The notes: generated by a model not told the origin, from the sequence alone. DNA of 64,000 nt from Actinomyces bowdenii (GCF_017592395.1 NZ_JAGFOU010000012.1:1-64000); one strand, 5' to 3'; shown: positions 28,191-37,057, numbered from the stretch's first letter. Translations and numbers: made by a program.

Positions 28191-29374
28191 GGGTGTACCT
28201 CCACGGTGATGAGTTCTCTGGCGGTCTCGCCGATGCGTGCGGCCTCGTCGTGGTCCGCGCCCCGGGCGATGACCAGCCCGAGCCGATCGGTGCTCGAGTG
28301 CAGGCCGGTGACGCGGTGCCCCGGCTCGACCAGGGGGATGACCTCCTGCACGCCCGGAAGGGCGCGGGCCCGCTCGACCCCGCTGAAGCCGGTGACCGTG
28401 CCGGCCCTGGTCCTGAAGAAGCGGATGGCGCCGGCCAGCGCCTGGGGCCGGGGCGGGCTGATCCTCTCCCCGCAGGCCTGGCGCAGGACCAGGCCGATGA
28501 GGTCCACGCCCGTGGACAGCGGCACCAGGTGGGAGGAGACGAAGTCCCCGGCCAGGCGGGCGCCCAGCTCGACCAGGCGGGGGCCGGTGGCGGTGAGGAT
28601 CATCTCGATGTGGGCCGGGCCGTCGGTGATGCCCATGGCCCGCGTCGTGTCCGCGATGAGCCGGTGGACGGCCGCGGAGGTGCCCTCGTCCAGGACCGCG
28701 GGCTGGGTGTGACCGGTCTCCACGAAGTGCGGCGCCCCCGTGGTGGCCTTGTCCGTCAGGGCCACGACGTGGGCGGCGCCGTCGATGCACAGCACCTCGC
28801 AGCTGATCTCCGGGCCCACGAGCAGCTCCTCGATGAGGATGCGCCCGCCGCGCGCGGGGGCCATGGCGTAGTCGAAGGCCTCGCGCAGGTCGGTGGCGGG
28901 GTCGACCTGGACCACGCCCCGGCTGCCCGAGGAGTCCAGGGGCTTGAGGATGAAGGGCCGCTCGAAGCGGTCCTGGGCCGCCTCGAGCTCCTCGAAGGCC
29001 GAGATCGTCTCGAAGGCCGGGTGGGGAAGCCCGGCACTCGCGAAGGCCTGGGCCATGAGCCCCTTGTCGGTGCAGATCAGCGCCGTGTGCTCACTGACCC
29101 CGGTCAGCCCCAGGGCCCGGGCGGCGGCGGCCACGGAGCGCACGGGCATATCCGTGCCCACCGTCGTCACGCCGTCGACGCCGCGCTCGCGGGCCGCGGC
29201 GGTGACCGCCTCGACGTCGGTGGTGCTGATGGGGAGGAACTCGTCGGCCAGGGCGACGCCGGGGGCCCGGGGGTCCATGTCCACCACCACGGTGCGGATC
29301 CCCAGCTCGCGGGCGCGCCGGATCATGGGCACCTGGAGGGGCGAGGCCCCCAGGATGAGGGCGGTGGTGCTCAT
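28187..29374 (-). CDS. ATP-grasp ligase-like protein, second of tandem pair (5' gene)
   Basis: 395-residue ATP-grasp protein, paralogous to the next gene in fold but with low sequence similarity. ALILGASPLQVPMIRRARELG starts the N-domain (about 5-25). FILKPLDSSGSRGVVQVD (about 145) is the ATP-binding Gly-rich loop, ILIEELLVGPEISCEV carries the acidic ATP-binding residues, and RLVELGARLAGDF ends the metal site. The C-terminal tail resembles the ATP-grasp_4/CPSase-like group. ATG 29374 overlaps the sugar transferase stop as ATGA. Tandem ATP-grasp genes suggest two sequential ligations or a hetero-oligomer. Confidence 0.82.
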   Translation of the reverse strand: MSTTALILGASPLQVPMIRRARELGIRTVVVDMDPRAPGVALADEFLPISTTDVEAVTAAARERGVDGVTTVGTDMPVRSVAAAARALGLTGVSEHTALICTDKGLMAQAFASAGLPHPAFETISAFEELEAAQDRFERPFILKPLDSSGSRGVVQVDPATDLREAFDYAMAPARGGRILIEELLVGPEISCEVLCIDGAAHVVALTDKATTGAPHFVETGHTQPAVLDEGTSAAVHRLIADTTRAMGITDGPAHIEMILTATGPRLVELGARLAGDFVSSHLVPLSTGVDLIGLVLRQACGERISPPRPQALAGAIRFFRTRAGTVTGFSGVERARALPGVQEVIPLVEPGHRVTGLHSSTDRLGLVIARGADHDEAARIGETARELITVEVHP

Positions 29375-30135
29375 CGGCCGTCCTCGGTGTAGAGCTTCTC
29401 GCTGGTGAGCACGGTGCGGATGGTGCGGGCCAGGATCTTGAGGTCCAGGGCCAGGGTGAGATTGTCCACGTAGTAGCAGTCGGCCTCGTAGCGCTCCTGG
29501 AGCGTGGTGGAGTTGCGGTGGAAGGCCTGGTTGTACCCGGTGATGCCGGGCCGCACCGACAGGCGGCGACGCTCCAGGGGGCCCATGCGCTCCAAGGGCT
29601 TGGTCGCCAGGTTGGGGCGCGGCCCGATGAGGCTCATGTCACCGGTGAGGACGTTGAGGAGCTGGGGCACCTCGTCGAGGGAGGTGCGGCGCAGGAACCG
29701 ACCCACGCGCGTGACCCGGGAGTCGTTGCGGCTGGCCACGGTGGAGGAGTCGGCATTGCGCAGGTCGCGCGCGCCCACGCTCATGGAGCGCAGCTTGACG
29801 ATCCTGAAGGGCTTGCCGTGCCGGCCCCAGCGCTCCTGGCGGAAGAACACCGGGCCGCGGTCCTCCAGGGTGATGGCCAGGCCCGCGCCCAGGCTGAGGG
29901 CCCCCAGGACCGGCAGGGCGAGCGTGGCGGCGGCCAGATCGACGGCCCGCTTGCCGTAGCGGGCGTAGAAGGAGGCGGGCTGTGTCCAGTCGTACTCCGA
30001 GTGCCCCGAGTGCTTCGGATGCTCTGCGGCGCCGCCCGGGACCGCTCGGTCCGATGAGGCTGCCTCGTCCCCGGCCGCCTGCGCGGCATCATCCACCAGC
30101 CCGATCGGCCCGGTCAGCGGCTCGTCCGTGCGCAC
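29371..30135 (-). CDS. undecaprenyl-phosphate sugar-1-phosphate transferase (initiating)
   Basis: 254-residue bacterial sugar transferase of the small PGT type that starts repeat-unit assembly on undecaprenyl phosphate. One N-terminal membrane-inserting segment (RAVDLAAATLALPVLGAL) is followed by the catalytic domain: FRQERWGRHGKPFRIVKLRSM, the DE motif in SLDEVPQLLNVLTGDMSLIGPRP, and VRPGITGYNQ (each family-typical, listed in order). GTG 30135 is chosen for the upstream GGGAAAGGCGGG; about 45 non-conserved residues precede the domain. First gene of a four-gene ATGA-coupled operon. Confidence 0.88.
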   Translation of the reverse strand: MRTDEPLTGPIGLVDDAAQAAGDEAASSDRAVPGGAAEHPKHSGHSEYDWTQPASFYARYGKRAVDLAAATLALPVLGALSLGAGLAITLEDRGPVFFRQERWGRHGKPFRIVKLRSMSVGARDLRNADSSTVASRNDSRVTRVGRFLRRTSLDEVPQLLNVLTGDMSLIGPRPNLATKPLERMGPLERRRLSVRPGITGYNQAFHRNSTTLQERYEADCYYVDNLTLALDLKILARTIRTVLTSEKLYTEDGR

Positions 30136-30318
30136 GGGTCCCGCCTTTCCCAATCTCTGCGCGCAGGAGCGCCCCGGGGTGGCCCGCACTGCTGCTCCAG
30201 GCGGGGCCTGAGGGACTGCGGGGCTGCCGGACGGCGATCATGCGCAACTCTTCCGTGACAATTGTTATGGAGTGTACACGGAGGAACCTGGAAGAACGGG
30301 GAAGGGGTTGTCAGGTTT

Positions 30319-30347
30319 TTATCAGGAATCACTCCGATGTTTGTCAG
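30319..30347 (-). promoter_or_regulatory. sigma70-like promoter of the sugar transferase operon
   Basis: On the minus strand CTGACA (30347-30342) and TGATAA (30324-30319) are separated by 17 bp, a good match to primary-sigma elements. The -35 overlaps one of two TTGTCAGG copies (30308-30315 and 30341-30348, plus-strand reading). A palindrome ACAATTGT lies downstream at 30258-30265. It leaves a leader of roughly 180 nt before GTG 30135. Confidence 0.55.
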
Positions 30348-30398
30348 GAGTATTCATCCTGGGCGTGGTGCGGGCCGGTGCCCGCTGTGCCGGGCGGG

Positions 30399-31289
30399 TC
30401 AGACGCGGCGGTTGTGGCCCGTGCCGAGGTAGATGTCGTCGAGGGTGGCGGTCAGCAGGGCGCGGGATCTGAGGATCTCGATGATCTGGCCGTACAGCTG
30501 GGTCACGGTGGGGGCGTTGGCGTGCCCCAGCACGATGTGCTGGGCCCGGAGCCACTTCTCGGCCTCGCCCAGGAGGACCTCCGGGGCCAGCAGTCCCGAG
30601 TCGCCCAGGGAGCCGTACCACATCACCGAGGTGGAGTAGCCGATCTGGGCGCATGCGGCGTCGGTGGCCCCGTTCCTGTACCCGTAGGGCGGGCGCACGA
30701 AGGGCCTGCCGGTCACCCCGTAGGTGGTGTTGAGGAAGGACTCGCACTGGGCGAGCTCCTCGATGATGCCGGCGGTGGACAGCGAGGTCAGGTCGGCGTG
30801 GCTGTGGGTGTGGTTGGCCAGCTGGACCTGGCCGGACTCCACCAGTGGGGCCAGCTTGTCGCGGGACTGGGTCCATGAGGGGTAGATGCTGTTGATGAAG
30901 AAGGTCAGGCGCACTCCGGAGTCCCTGGCGAAGTCCAGGTAGGCGTCCACGACCTCGGGGGCGGCCCCGTCGTCGATGGTCAGGGCCAGGACGTTGCCCA
31001 CGTTCTCGGGCAGGCCCGTGATGACTGCGCCGGGCGGGGTGGGTGCGGGCAGCTCGGCAGGGCCGTCCTGGAGGCGCAGGGGGCTGAGGGATGGGGTGGG
31101 GGAGGCCGATGGCGCTGCGCGCGCGGTCGTGGAGTCAGTGGGGCCGGCGGGGCCGGCGGGGCTGGTGGGGCGATGGTCCGCGGCTGAGGCTGGTGCGCCG
31201 GCGGTATCCGCCGGCCCGCCTGCGGAGCAGGCGCTCAGGGCGCCGGCGGTGCCTGCGGCGAGCAGGAGCATGAAGTCGCGTCGTTGCAC
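30399..31289 (-). CDS. Tat-type lipoprotein polysaccharide deacetylase (NodB domain)
   Basis: 296-residue exported lipoprotein. The N-terminus QRRDFMLLLAAG with lipobox LSAC (cysteine about residue 21) has a twin-arginine signature. A Pro/Ala/Ser-rich spacer (about 25-80) precedes the NodB domain: motif 1 LTIDDGA (canonical TFDDG), metal motif NHTHSHADL (HxxxH), and motif 3 RPPYGYRN. Such enzymes de-N-acetylate extracellular glycans or peptidoglycan. GTG 31289 with GAGAGGA upstream is preferred over an upstream start lacking a signal peptide. Probably modifies the polymer made by the adjacent locus. Confidence 0.88.
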   Translation of the reverse strand: MQRRDFMLLLAAGTAGALSACSAGGPADTAGAPASAADHRPTSPAGPAGPTDSTTARAAPSASPTPSLSPLRLQDGPAELPAPTPPGAVITGLPENVGNVLALTIDDGAAPEVVDAYLDFARDSGVRLTFFINSIYPSWTQSRDKLAPLVESGQVQLANHTHSHADLTSLSTAGIIEELAQCESFLNTTYGVTGRPFVRPPYGYRNGATDAACAQIGYSTSVMWYGSLGDSGLLAPEVLLGEAEKWLRAQHIVLGHANAPTVTQLYGQIIEILRSRALLTATLDDIYLGTGHNRRV

Positions 31290-31683
31290 GGTCCTCTCCG
31301 GTTCATCTCGGGTGGGTGCCGTCCGAGCCTCCCACGTCCTGGGAGGTCCTGTGATCCCCCGTGGGGATGAGAGGGCGGTGTGCATCGTTGACCCGCACCG
31401 TGCTCGTTCACGGCTCGGCGCTGCCGCCCTTCGGAGAGGATCGCTGCCGGAGTCCCGATGCTCCCGTGCGCGGCGGAGCAGGCGGCGCGGATCGCGTTCC
31501 TGCGCGATCGCATCGGCAGGGGCTCGCAGACCCGCGGGGCCGAAGGAGCGCTCTCATATCAGTGACATAAGTGATATCACTGCTTCCAATTATCGCCGTG
31601 GGGAGCCGCGGGGAACGGCGCCTCACCTGAACTGACTCAATACGGCACCCCCGTCGTCGCGGGTGCCCCGTGAACGAGCGGGC
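31290..31683. promoter_or_regulatory. divergent intergenic region between deacetylase and organophosphate transporter
   Basis: About 390 bp, no gene seen. The right part (31553-31594) is AT-rich and holds the palindrome described separately, followed by CAATTAT, a possible -10 region. The remainder is GC-rich without recognisable signal. Confidence 0.4.
31560..31582. promoter_or_regulatory. candidate operator (palindrome) ahead of the transporter gene
   Basis: AGTGATATCACT at 31570-31581 is a perfect 12-bp palindrome. It sits inside a longer imperfect inverted repeat, CAGTGACAT (31560-31568) and ATATCACTG (31574-31582), with one mismatch in 9. It lies in the AT-rich segment about 100 bp before the transporter start, a typical repressor or activator position. 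Confidence 0.5.
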
Positions 31684-33105
31684 ATGTCAACCAGCACGAG
31701 CAGACGGCCGTTGGGGTTCCTCTCGGCACCGCCCGCGGCGCCCCGCCTCCCAGAGGCGCAGGTGCCCTCCCTCTACCGCAAGTACCGGCTCTCGGTGTTC
31801 ATGGGGATCTTCATCGGGTACGCGGGCTTCTACCTCATCCGCAACAATGTCTCGCTCGTGTCGGCCATCCTGACGGAGCACGACCTCATGACTGCCACGG
31901 GTATCGGCCTGGTGGCGAATGCTGTCCTGTTCTCCTACGGCCTGTCGAAGTTCTTCATGGCCATGCTGTCCGACCGGGCGAATGCCCGGTACTTCATGCC
32001 CCTGGGCCTGGCGCTGTCCGCGGTCGTCAACCTGCTGCTGGCCTTCGTGCCCGTCCTGAGCGCCTCCGTGGGCGTGTTCGCCGCGATGATGTTCCTCAAC
32101 GGGTGGTTCCAGGGCATGGGCTGGCCTCCCTACGGCCGAGTGCTCGTCCACTGGTTCTCCACCAATGAGCGCGGTTGGAAGACCTCGATCTGGAACTGCG
32201 CCCACAACGTCGGCGGCGCGGGTGTGGGCATCGCTGTGGCCTTCGCGCTCGATCAGTGGGCATCGGGGCCGGCCGACTGGAGGCCCGCCTTCTGGTTCCC
32301 GGCCCTCATCGCACTGGTCGTCGCCGTCATCGTCCTCCTGCTCGTGCGCGACCGCCCGGAGGCCCTGGGGCTGCCCACCATCGAGGAGTACCGCAATGAC
32401 CCGTCCAAGATCGAGACCGAGAAGGCCTCGATGCCGTGGCGCGAGATGCTGGTCAAGCATGTGCTCGTCAACCGGGTCATCGTGCTGCTGGCCATCACCA
32501 ACGTGTTCGTCTACACGCTGCGCTACGGGGTGCTCAACTGGATCCCGGTGTACCTGACCCAGGAGATCCACGGCGCCGATGTCAAGGACGGCCTGCTCGG
32601 CTTCGCCATCTACGAGCTCGCCGGCATCATCGGCACCCTCCTGTGCGGCTGGGTGTCCGACAAGGTGTTCAAGGGCTGGCGATCCGGCGCGGGCCTGCTG
32701 TTCATTGGTGGCGTCGGCATCGCCCTGGCCTGCTACTGGCTGCTCCCGCCCACCGCGCCGCTGGGCCTGTTCTACTTCCTCATCGCCATCATCGGCGGCC
32801 TCATCTACGGCCCCGTCATGCTCATCGGCCTGCAGGCCATCGACCTCTCGCCGCGCAACGTCGCCGGCACCGCGGCAGGGTTCACCGGCCTGTTCGGGTA
32901 CCTGCTCGGAGCATCCCTCGCATCAACCTGCGTCGGCTACCTCATCGATCACTTCGGCTGGAGCGTGACCTACATGTGCCTGCTGGGCGTGGTCGTGCTC
33001 GCCATGGGGCTCATGTGGATCGTCGGACGTGACGAGCGCGCGCTCATGGAGCGGCACGCCCTGCGCGAGTCCCAGGGGCCCGTGGCGCAGACGGCTGGTC
33101 GATGA
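31684..33105 (+). CDS. MFS organophosphate:phosphate antiporter (GlpT/UhpT family)
   Basis: 473-residue major facilitator protein with 12 predicted membrane segments. Family features: YRKYRLSVFMGIFIGYAGFYLIRNN near the N-terminus (YRKYRLSVFM and GYAGFYLIRNN), GLSKFFMAMLSDRANARYFM, and FQGMGWPPYGRVLVHWFS, which match GlpT/UhpT/UhpC. They exchange glycerol 3-phosphate or hexose 6-phosphate for phosphate. ATG 31684 chosen; GTG 31669 is possible. Uptake of glycerol 3-phosphate would supply the TagD-like enzymes, but hexose phosphate is equally possible. Confidence 0.87.
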   Translation: MSTSTSRRPLGFLSAPPAAPRLPEAQVPSLYRKYRLSVFMGIFIGYAGFYLIRNNVSLVSAILTEHDLMTATGIGLVANAVLFSYGLSKFFMAMLSDRANARYFMPLGLALSAVVNLLLAFVPVLSASVGVFAAMMFLNGWFQGMGWPPYGRVLVHWFSTNERGWKTSIWNCAHNVGGAGVGIAVAFALDQWASGPADWRPAFWFPALIALVVAVIVLLLVRDRPEALGLPTIEEYRNDPSKIETEKASMPWREMLVKHVLVNRVIVLLAITNVFVYTLRYGVLNWIPVYLTQEIHGADVKDGLLGFAIYELAGIIGTLLCGWVSDKVFKGWRSGAGLLFIGGVGIALACYWLLPPTAPLGLFYFLIAIIGGLIYGPVMLIGLQAIDLSPRNVAGTAAGFTGLFGYLLGASLASTCVGYLIDHFGWSVTYMCLLGVVVLAMGLMWIVGRDERALMERHALRESQGPVAQTAGR

Positions 33106-33202
33106 GCATTCCGGATGAGCCAGGGAAGAGGCCCAGCGCTCTGCGGTGAGGTGCGGCACAGGCATTGCTGGCGAAGAGGACGAGGAGCGCAGAGGAAGCA
33201 GA

Positions 33203-33232
33203 ACGGTCCCGGCCCTGGTGGGCCGGGACCGT
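33203..33232. terminator. strong bidirectional-type hairpin between transporter and tRNA-His
   Basis: Perfect 13-bp stem: ACGGTCCCGGCCC (33203-33215) with GGGCCGGGACCGT (33220-33232) around loop TGGT. It lies 9 nt past the tRNA-His 3' end (minus strand) and about 100 nt past the transporter stop (plus strand), so it could end both transcripts. Confidence 0.75.
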
Positions 33233-33240
33233 GGGGCGGG

Positions 33241-33314
33241 GGTGGCTGACGGGGTTTGAACCCGCGACCTCCTGGACCACAACCAGGCGCTCTGCCGACT
33301 GAGCTACAGCCACC
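33241..33314 (-). tRNA. tRNA-His (GTG)
   Basis: Full cloverleaf on the minus strand: acceptor GTGGCTG pairs with CAGCCAC plus the extra G-1:C73 pair characteristic of tRNA-His. D-arm GCTC/GAGC, anticodon stem CCTGG/CCAGG with loop TTGTGGT (anticodon GTG), and T-arm GCGGG-TTCAAAC-CCCGT. CCA is not encoded. Confidence 0.97.
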
Positions 33315-33424
33315 ATGTGCGAGTGGATCGCAACAGGACCGTACTGTATCGGCTCGCCTGTGCCAGTACCAATCCGGGCTCCGTGCACTGCATCACGTCG
33401 CCCCGTGCGCCCGTGCGCCGGGGC

Positions 33425-34054
33425 CTACGGCGCCGCGGTGGCGGCCACGGTGGGGGAGGCGGCGATCGCCGCGGCGGCCGCCTTGCACTCCTCGGAGGTG
33501 GGCCCCTCCCCGGCGGGGAACAGGACGGAGCGGTAGTAGCGCAGCTCGTCGATGGACTCCAGGATGTCGGCCAGCGCCCGGTGCCCGCCGCGCTTGTCCG
33601 GGGAGTGGAAGAAGGTGCGCGGGTACCACCGCTTGGCCAGCTCCTTGATCGAGGAGACGTCCACCACCCGGTAGTGCAGGTGGTTGATCAGATCGGGCAT
33701 GTCCCGGCTGAGGAAGGCCTTGTCCGTGCCCACGGAGTTGCCCGCCAGCTGGGCGGTGCGGGGCTCGGGGACCAGGGAGGTCACGTGCTCCATGATGAGG
33801 TCCTGGGCCTGGGCCAGGCCCATCCCTCCATCGAGCTCGGCGAGCAGCCCTGAGGCGGTGTGCATCGAGCGCACGAAGTTATCCATCTGCTCCAGGGCGG
33901 GGGCGGGAGGGGCGATGACCAGATCGAGGCCCGCCCCCAGGGGCCTGAGCTCGTAATCGGTGACGATGACCGCGACCTCGATGAGCGCATCCGCGCTCAG
34001 GTCCAGTCCCGTCATCTCGCAGTCGATCCACACCAGGGGATCGGAGGTCGTCAT
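33425..34054 (-). CDS. orn: oligoribonuclease
   Basis: DEDDh 3'-5' exonuclease that degrades 2-5-nt RNAs and pGpG, in the cytoplasm. Motifs in order: LVWIDCEMTGLD (Exo I), the LAGNSVGTDKAFLSRDMP region (Exo II), VVDVSSIKELAKRWYP, and HRALADILESIDELRYYR (Exo III with catalytic His). 209 residues from ATG 34054 (MTTSDPL); GTG 34066 would add four residues and neither has a clear ribosome site. A 25-residue Ala-rich tail extends past the usual end. Divergent from the kinase gene. Confidence 0.95.
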   Translation of the reverse strand: MTTSDPLVWIDCEMTGLDLSADALIEVAVIVTDYELRPLGAGLDLVIAPPAPALEQMDNFVRSMHTASGLLAELDGGMGLAQAQDLIMEHVTSLVPEPRTAQLAGNSVGTDKAFLSRDMPDLINHLHYRVVDVSSIKELAKRWYPRTFFHSPDKRGGHRALADILESIDELRYYRSVLFPAGEGPTSEECKAAAAAIAASPTVAATAAP

Positions 34055-34268
34055 CTGTCGGCTCACAGGTGCAGAGTCTAGTCCTCACAGGCGGCCCGCA
34101 GCGCCGATGCCCCTGGCCGGGCCGGTGGCCGCACGGTCCACGGGGACCACCTGGGGACACCGGCCGGACCGCCCATCCGCGGTCCCGTCTGCGCGGGCCC
34201 AGGAGGCGGTAGGGTCTCATGAGGATCACAGCCGCCCGTCCACTCGTCTCACCCCTGTGGAGTCCTCC

Positions 34269-37010
34269 ATGACTGACTACTCACCGCCGGAGCGCCCGGC
34301 ACCGCGCAGGCTCGGCAGCGCCTACATCCTCGAAGCGCTGATCGGCTCTGGTGCTCAGGGCGAAGTGTGGCGCGGGCGGCGGGCGGACTCCCAGGAGCCC
34401 CTGGCCTTCAAGATCCTGCGCGCGGACCTGGTGGACAACCCCGACGTCATCGACCGCTTCATCAAGGAGCGCTCCACCCTGCTGCGGGTGCGCAGCCCCT
34501 ACGTGGTGGCCATCCGCGACGTCGTCATCGAGGGCGCCACTTTCGCCATCGCCATGGACTACGTCGACGGCGGGGATCTGCGCGACCTGCTGCGCGCCGA
34601 GGGCACGATGACCCCCGCCGGCCTGGCCGCCATGGGCCTGCGCATCAGCCAGGGCCTGGGCGCCGTCCATGATGCCGGCGTCGTCCACCGCGATATCAAG
34701 CCCGCCAACATCCTGCTCAGCAGGGTCCCGGGCCCCGTCGGCTCTCAGGGCGACGGCGCGCTCGACGCGCAGGGCGGCACGGGGGTGGCCATCCCGGCCT
34801 CGGCCCAGACCGTGCTCAACCCCGGGCGGGGCCCCGGCGCGCTCATCACCCCCGGCAGCGCCGTCGTGCCGCGTGTGGCCGACTTCGGCGTGGCCCGGAT
34901 CTGCGACGCCTTCACCACCGCCCACCTCACCGGCGCCATCGGCACGCCCCTGTACATGGCGCCCGAGATCCTGTCGGCCCAGGCCCCCACCCCTGCCGCT
35001 GACATCTACTCCCTGGGCATCATGCTCTATGAGATGGCCTGCGGGATCACCCCCTTCGTGGGGGAGCCCGCCCGGCTCCTGGCCCAGCACGCCCGCTACG
35101 AGCCGGGCCGGCCCGACGGCGTTCCCGACGCGCTGTGGGAGCTCATCGCCTCCATGCTGGCCAAGCAGCCCGAGTCCCGACCCTCCATCCATCACATCAT
35201 CCAGCGCCTGGAGATCCTCCAGACGGCGCTCGGCGGGCTGCCCGCGGCCCGCCGCCTGCCCGCGCCCCCGGTCTCGACCATCTCCACCGTGCCCTACGAC
35301 TGGGACCGGCCCTCCTCAGGCCCCAGTCCGGCTGCCGGCACGGGCGCTGCGACCAGTCCTCAGGCGGGCACGGGTCAGCAGGAGACGCTCATGGAGGTGC
35401 CGGCGGGCCAGATGGCATGGTCCGCGGCGCAGGGGCCCGTGCCGGGGCCCGGGGCCGGCTGGATGGGCACCGGGTACGGGGAGGCGAGCATCACCCCGAC
35501 CGCAGCCACGCCCTACAGCGCCTCCCAGGGTCCTGCGGGGCCACCCGGTGCCGCGGGGATGCCCAGTGCCCCCGGTGGGCCTGGAGGGCCCGTCGCGCCC
35601 ACCCCCATGACCGTCAGCGCCATGGGTGCTCCCATGTATCAGGGGCCCGCAGGGGGCGGCACGGCCCCGGCAGCGCATCCGGGCGATGATACGAATCCCA
35701 TCGGTGCGGCGGCCTTCGCCCAGGCGCCGCCGGCTGCTCCCGGGAGGCGCAGGCGGCGCCGTCGGCTGTGGATCCCCGCCCTCGCAGCGGTCCTCATCAT
35801 CGTGCTGGTGGCCGCCGGCGTGGTGTGGTGGCGCTCGCGGGGCGCCGCCGAGGCCGACTACGGGTGGGCCGTCTCCCTGCCCACCAGTGGCTCGGTGCGC
35901 GAGGAGCAGCGGATCTCCAACCAGCGCAATGCGCGCGTCTCGCCCACCGGGGCGATGTACGCCACAGGCACCCTCGACGGGCTGCAGCTCTACGACGCCA
36001 CCCGGCAGAGCAAGGACCCGGTATGGACCGGGGACTGCGATGAGCATGCCTTCTGGAACGATGAGACCCTGCTGTGCTCGCAGTACGGCGGGGACAGCCT
36101 CCTGGTGAGCAAGGAGGGCAAGACCAGGCCGATTCCCGGGAAGATCGAGTCCTTCGAGATGATCGGAGCCACCTCCGAGCTGGCCATCATCGCCGACACC
36201 TCCGAGGACGGGAGCTCGGGCGGCCTCAAGGCCTTCAACTCCGAGGGCGAGGAGGTGTGGAAGGCCTCGGGGAAGTACTCCACGGGCAGCGTGGCCAACG
36301 GCTTCGTCCTGTCCTATGAGTCCAGCGGCAATCAGATCCAGGTGCTCTCGGCACAGAGCGGGGAGGTGCTCGCCTCCCGGGGCGAGGTCTTCAGCGGCAC
36401 GAGCAGCGACAAGGAGCGCCCCGGTGCCGAGATCTTCCCCACCCAGCGCCCCGGGGGCTTCGACATCTCCACCGGGACCGAGGCCTTCTCCCTGGTGTCC
36501 GAGGACAGCGCCACCATCTACAAGGCGGACGGCACCCAGTTCAAGACGATCAAGGGCAACTTCTCCAATGCGGCGGCCCTGGCCACCTCCGAGCCCCTGG
36601 ACGCCGAGGCGCTGGCCGAGGCCTACACCGCCATCGCGAGGAACCCCAGCGCGAGCCATGCCTTCGGTCGGGGCGGGAGCGTCGAGATCACGGTGGACGC
36701 CCACGGCTGCACGGCGAAGGCCAACGGCAAGGACCTGAGCCTGCCCGAGCTGTCCTCCGGGCAGGACTGCGCCGTCACGCCCGTCGGCCTGCTGCGCGAC
36801 AACGTCCTGCTCGTCCAGTTCGGCCTGTCCACCTCATCGAGCAGCAAGGGCACCACCCTGCTGGCCATCTCCCTGGACGACGGCAAGCCGGCCTGGCAGT
36901 ACGAGGGGATGCTCGCCTACGTGATCCAGCCCGTCGATGGCCACAGCGGCGGGCGCGCCATGCTGAGCCAGGGCAGCGACGACCTCGTCATCATCTCCCT
37001 GGTCGGCTGA
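34269..37010 (+). CDS. transmembrane Ser/Thr protein kinase with extracytoplasmic domain
   Basis: 913-residue PASTA-less Ser/Thr kinase. The kinase domain (about 18-325) has IGSGAQGEVWRG, LAFKILRADL (ATP lysine), HRDIKPANIL, DFGVARI, GTPLYMAPEIL and ADIYSLGIMLYEM. About 50 Gly/Ala/Pro-rich residues are inserted between HRDIKPANILL and the DFG motif, where about 10-13 is usual. A long Pro/Ala/Gly linker (about 330-490) leads to one membrane helix (LWIPALAAVLIIVLVAAGVVWW, about 500-520) and a 390-residue external region resembling a PQQ/WD-type beta-propeller. ATG 34269 with GGAG upstream. It converges on the FHA-ABC protein, a plausible substrate. Confidence 0.9.
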   Translation: MTDYSPPERPAPRRLGSAYILEALIGSGAQGEVWRGRRADSQEPLAFKILRADLVDNPDVIDRFIKERSTLLRVRSPYVVAIRDVVIEGATFAIAMDYVDGGDLRDLLRAEGTMTPAGLAAMGLRISQGLGAVHDAGVVHRDIKPANILLSRVPGPVGSQGDGALDAQGGTGVAIPASAQTVLNPGRGPGALITPGSAVVPRVADFGVARICDAFTTAHLTGAIGTPLYMAPEILSAQAPTPAADIYSLGIMLYEMACGITPFVGEPARLLAQHARYEPGRPDGVPDALWELIASMLAKQPESRPSIHHIIQRLEILQTALGGLPAARRLPAPPVSTISTVPYDWDRPSSGPSPAAGTGAATSPQAGTGQQETLMEVPAGQMAWSAAQGPVPGPGAGWMGTGYGEASITPTAATPYSASQGPAGPPGAAGMPSAPGGPGGPVAPTPMTVSAMGAPMYQGPAGGGTAPAAHPGDDTNPIGAAAFAQAPPAAPGRRRRRRRLWIPALAAVLIIVLVAAGVVWWRSRGAAEADYGWAVSLPTSGSVREEQRISNQRNARVSPTGAMYATGTLDGLQLYDATRQSKDPVWTGDCDEHAFWNDETLLCSQYGGDSLLVSKEGKTRPIPGKIESFEMIGATSELAIIADTSEDGSSGGLKAFNSEGEEVWKASGKYSTGSVANGFVLSYESSGNQIQVLSAQSGEVLASRGEVFSGTSSDKERPGAEIFPTQRPGGFDISTGTEAFSLVSEDSATIYKADGTQFKTIKGNFSNAAALATSEPLDAEALAEAYTAIARNPSASHAFGRGGSVEITVDAHGCTAKANGKDLSLPELSSGQDCAVTPVGLLRDNVLLVQFGLSTSSSSKGTTLLAISLDDGKPAWQYEGMLAYVIQPVDGHSGGRAMLSQGSDDLVIISLVG

Positions 37011-37057
37011 GGCCCCGGAGGCCGGGGCCATGGGCGCCCGGCGCGCGGGAGGCCGCC

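Noticed and set aside
28191-28790. N-terminal extension of the ATP-grasp gene at 26949-28190
   Set aside because: Arg/His/Pro-rich and overlaps the preceding gene; the ATGA at 28190 defines the start.
33960-34268. N-terminal extension of the Ser/Thr kinase
   Set aside because: Overlaps orn and lacks conserved sequence; GGAG before ATG 34269 marks the start.
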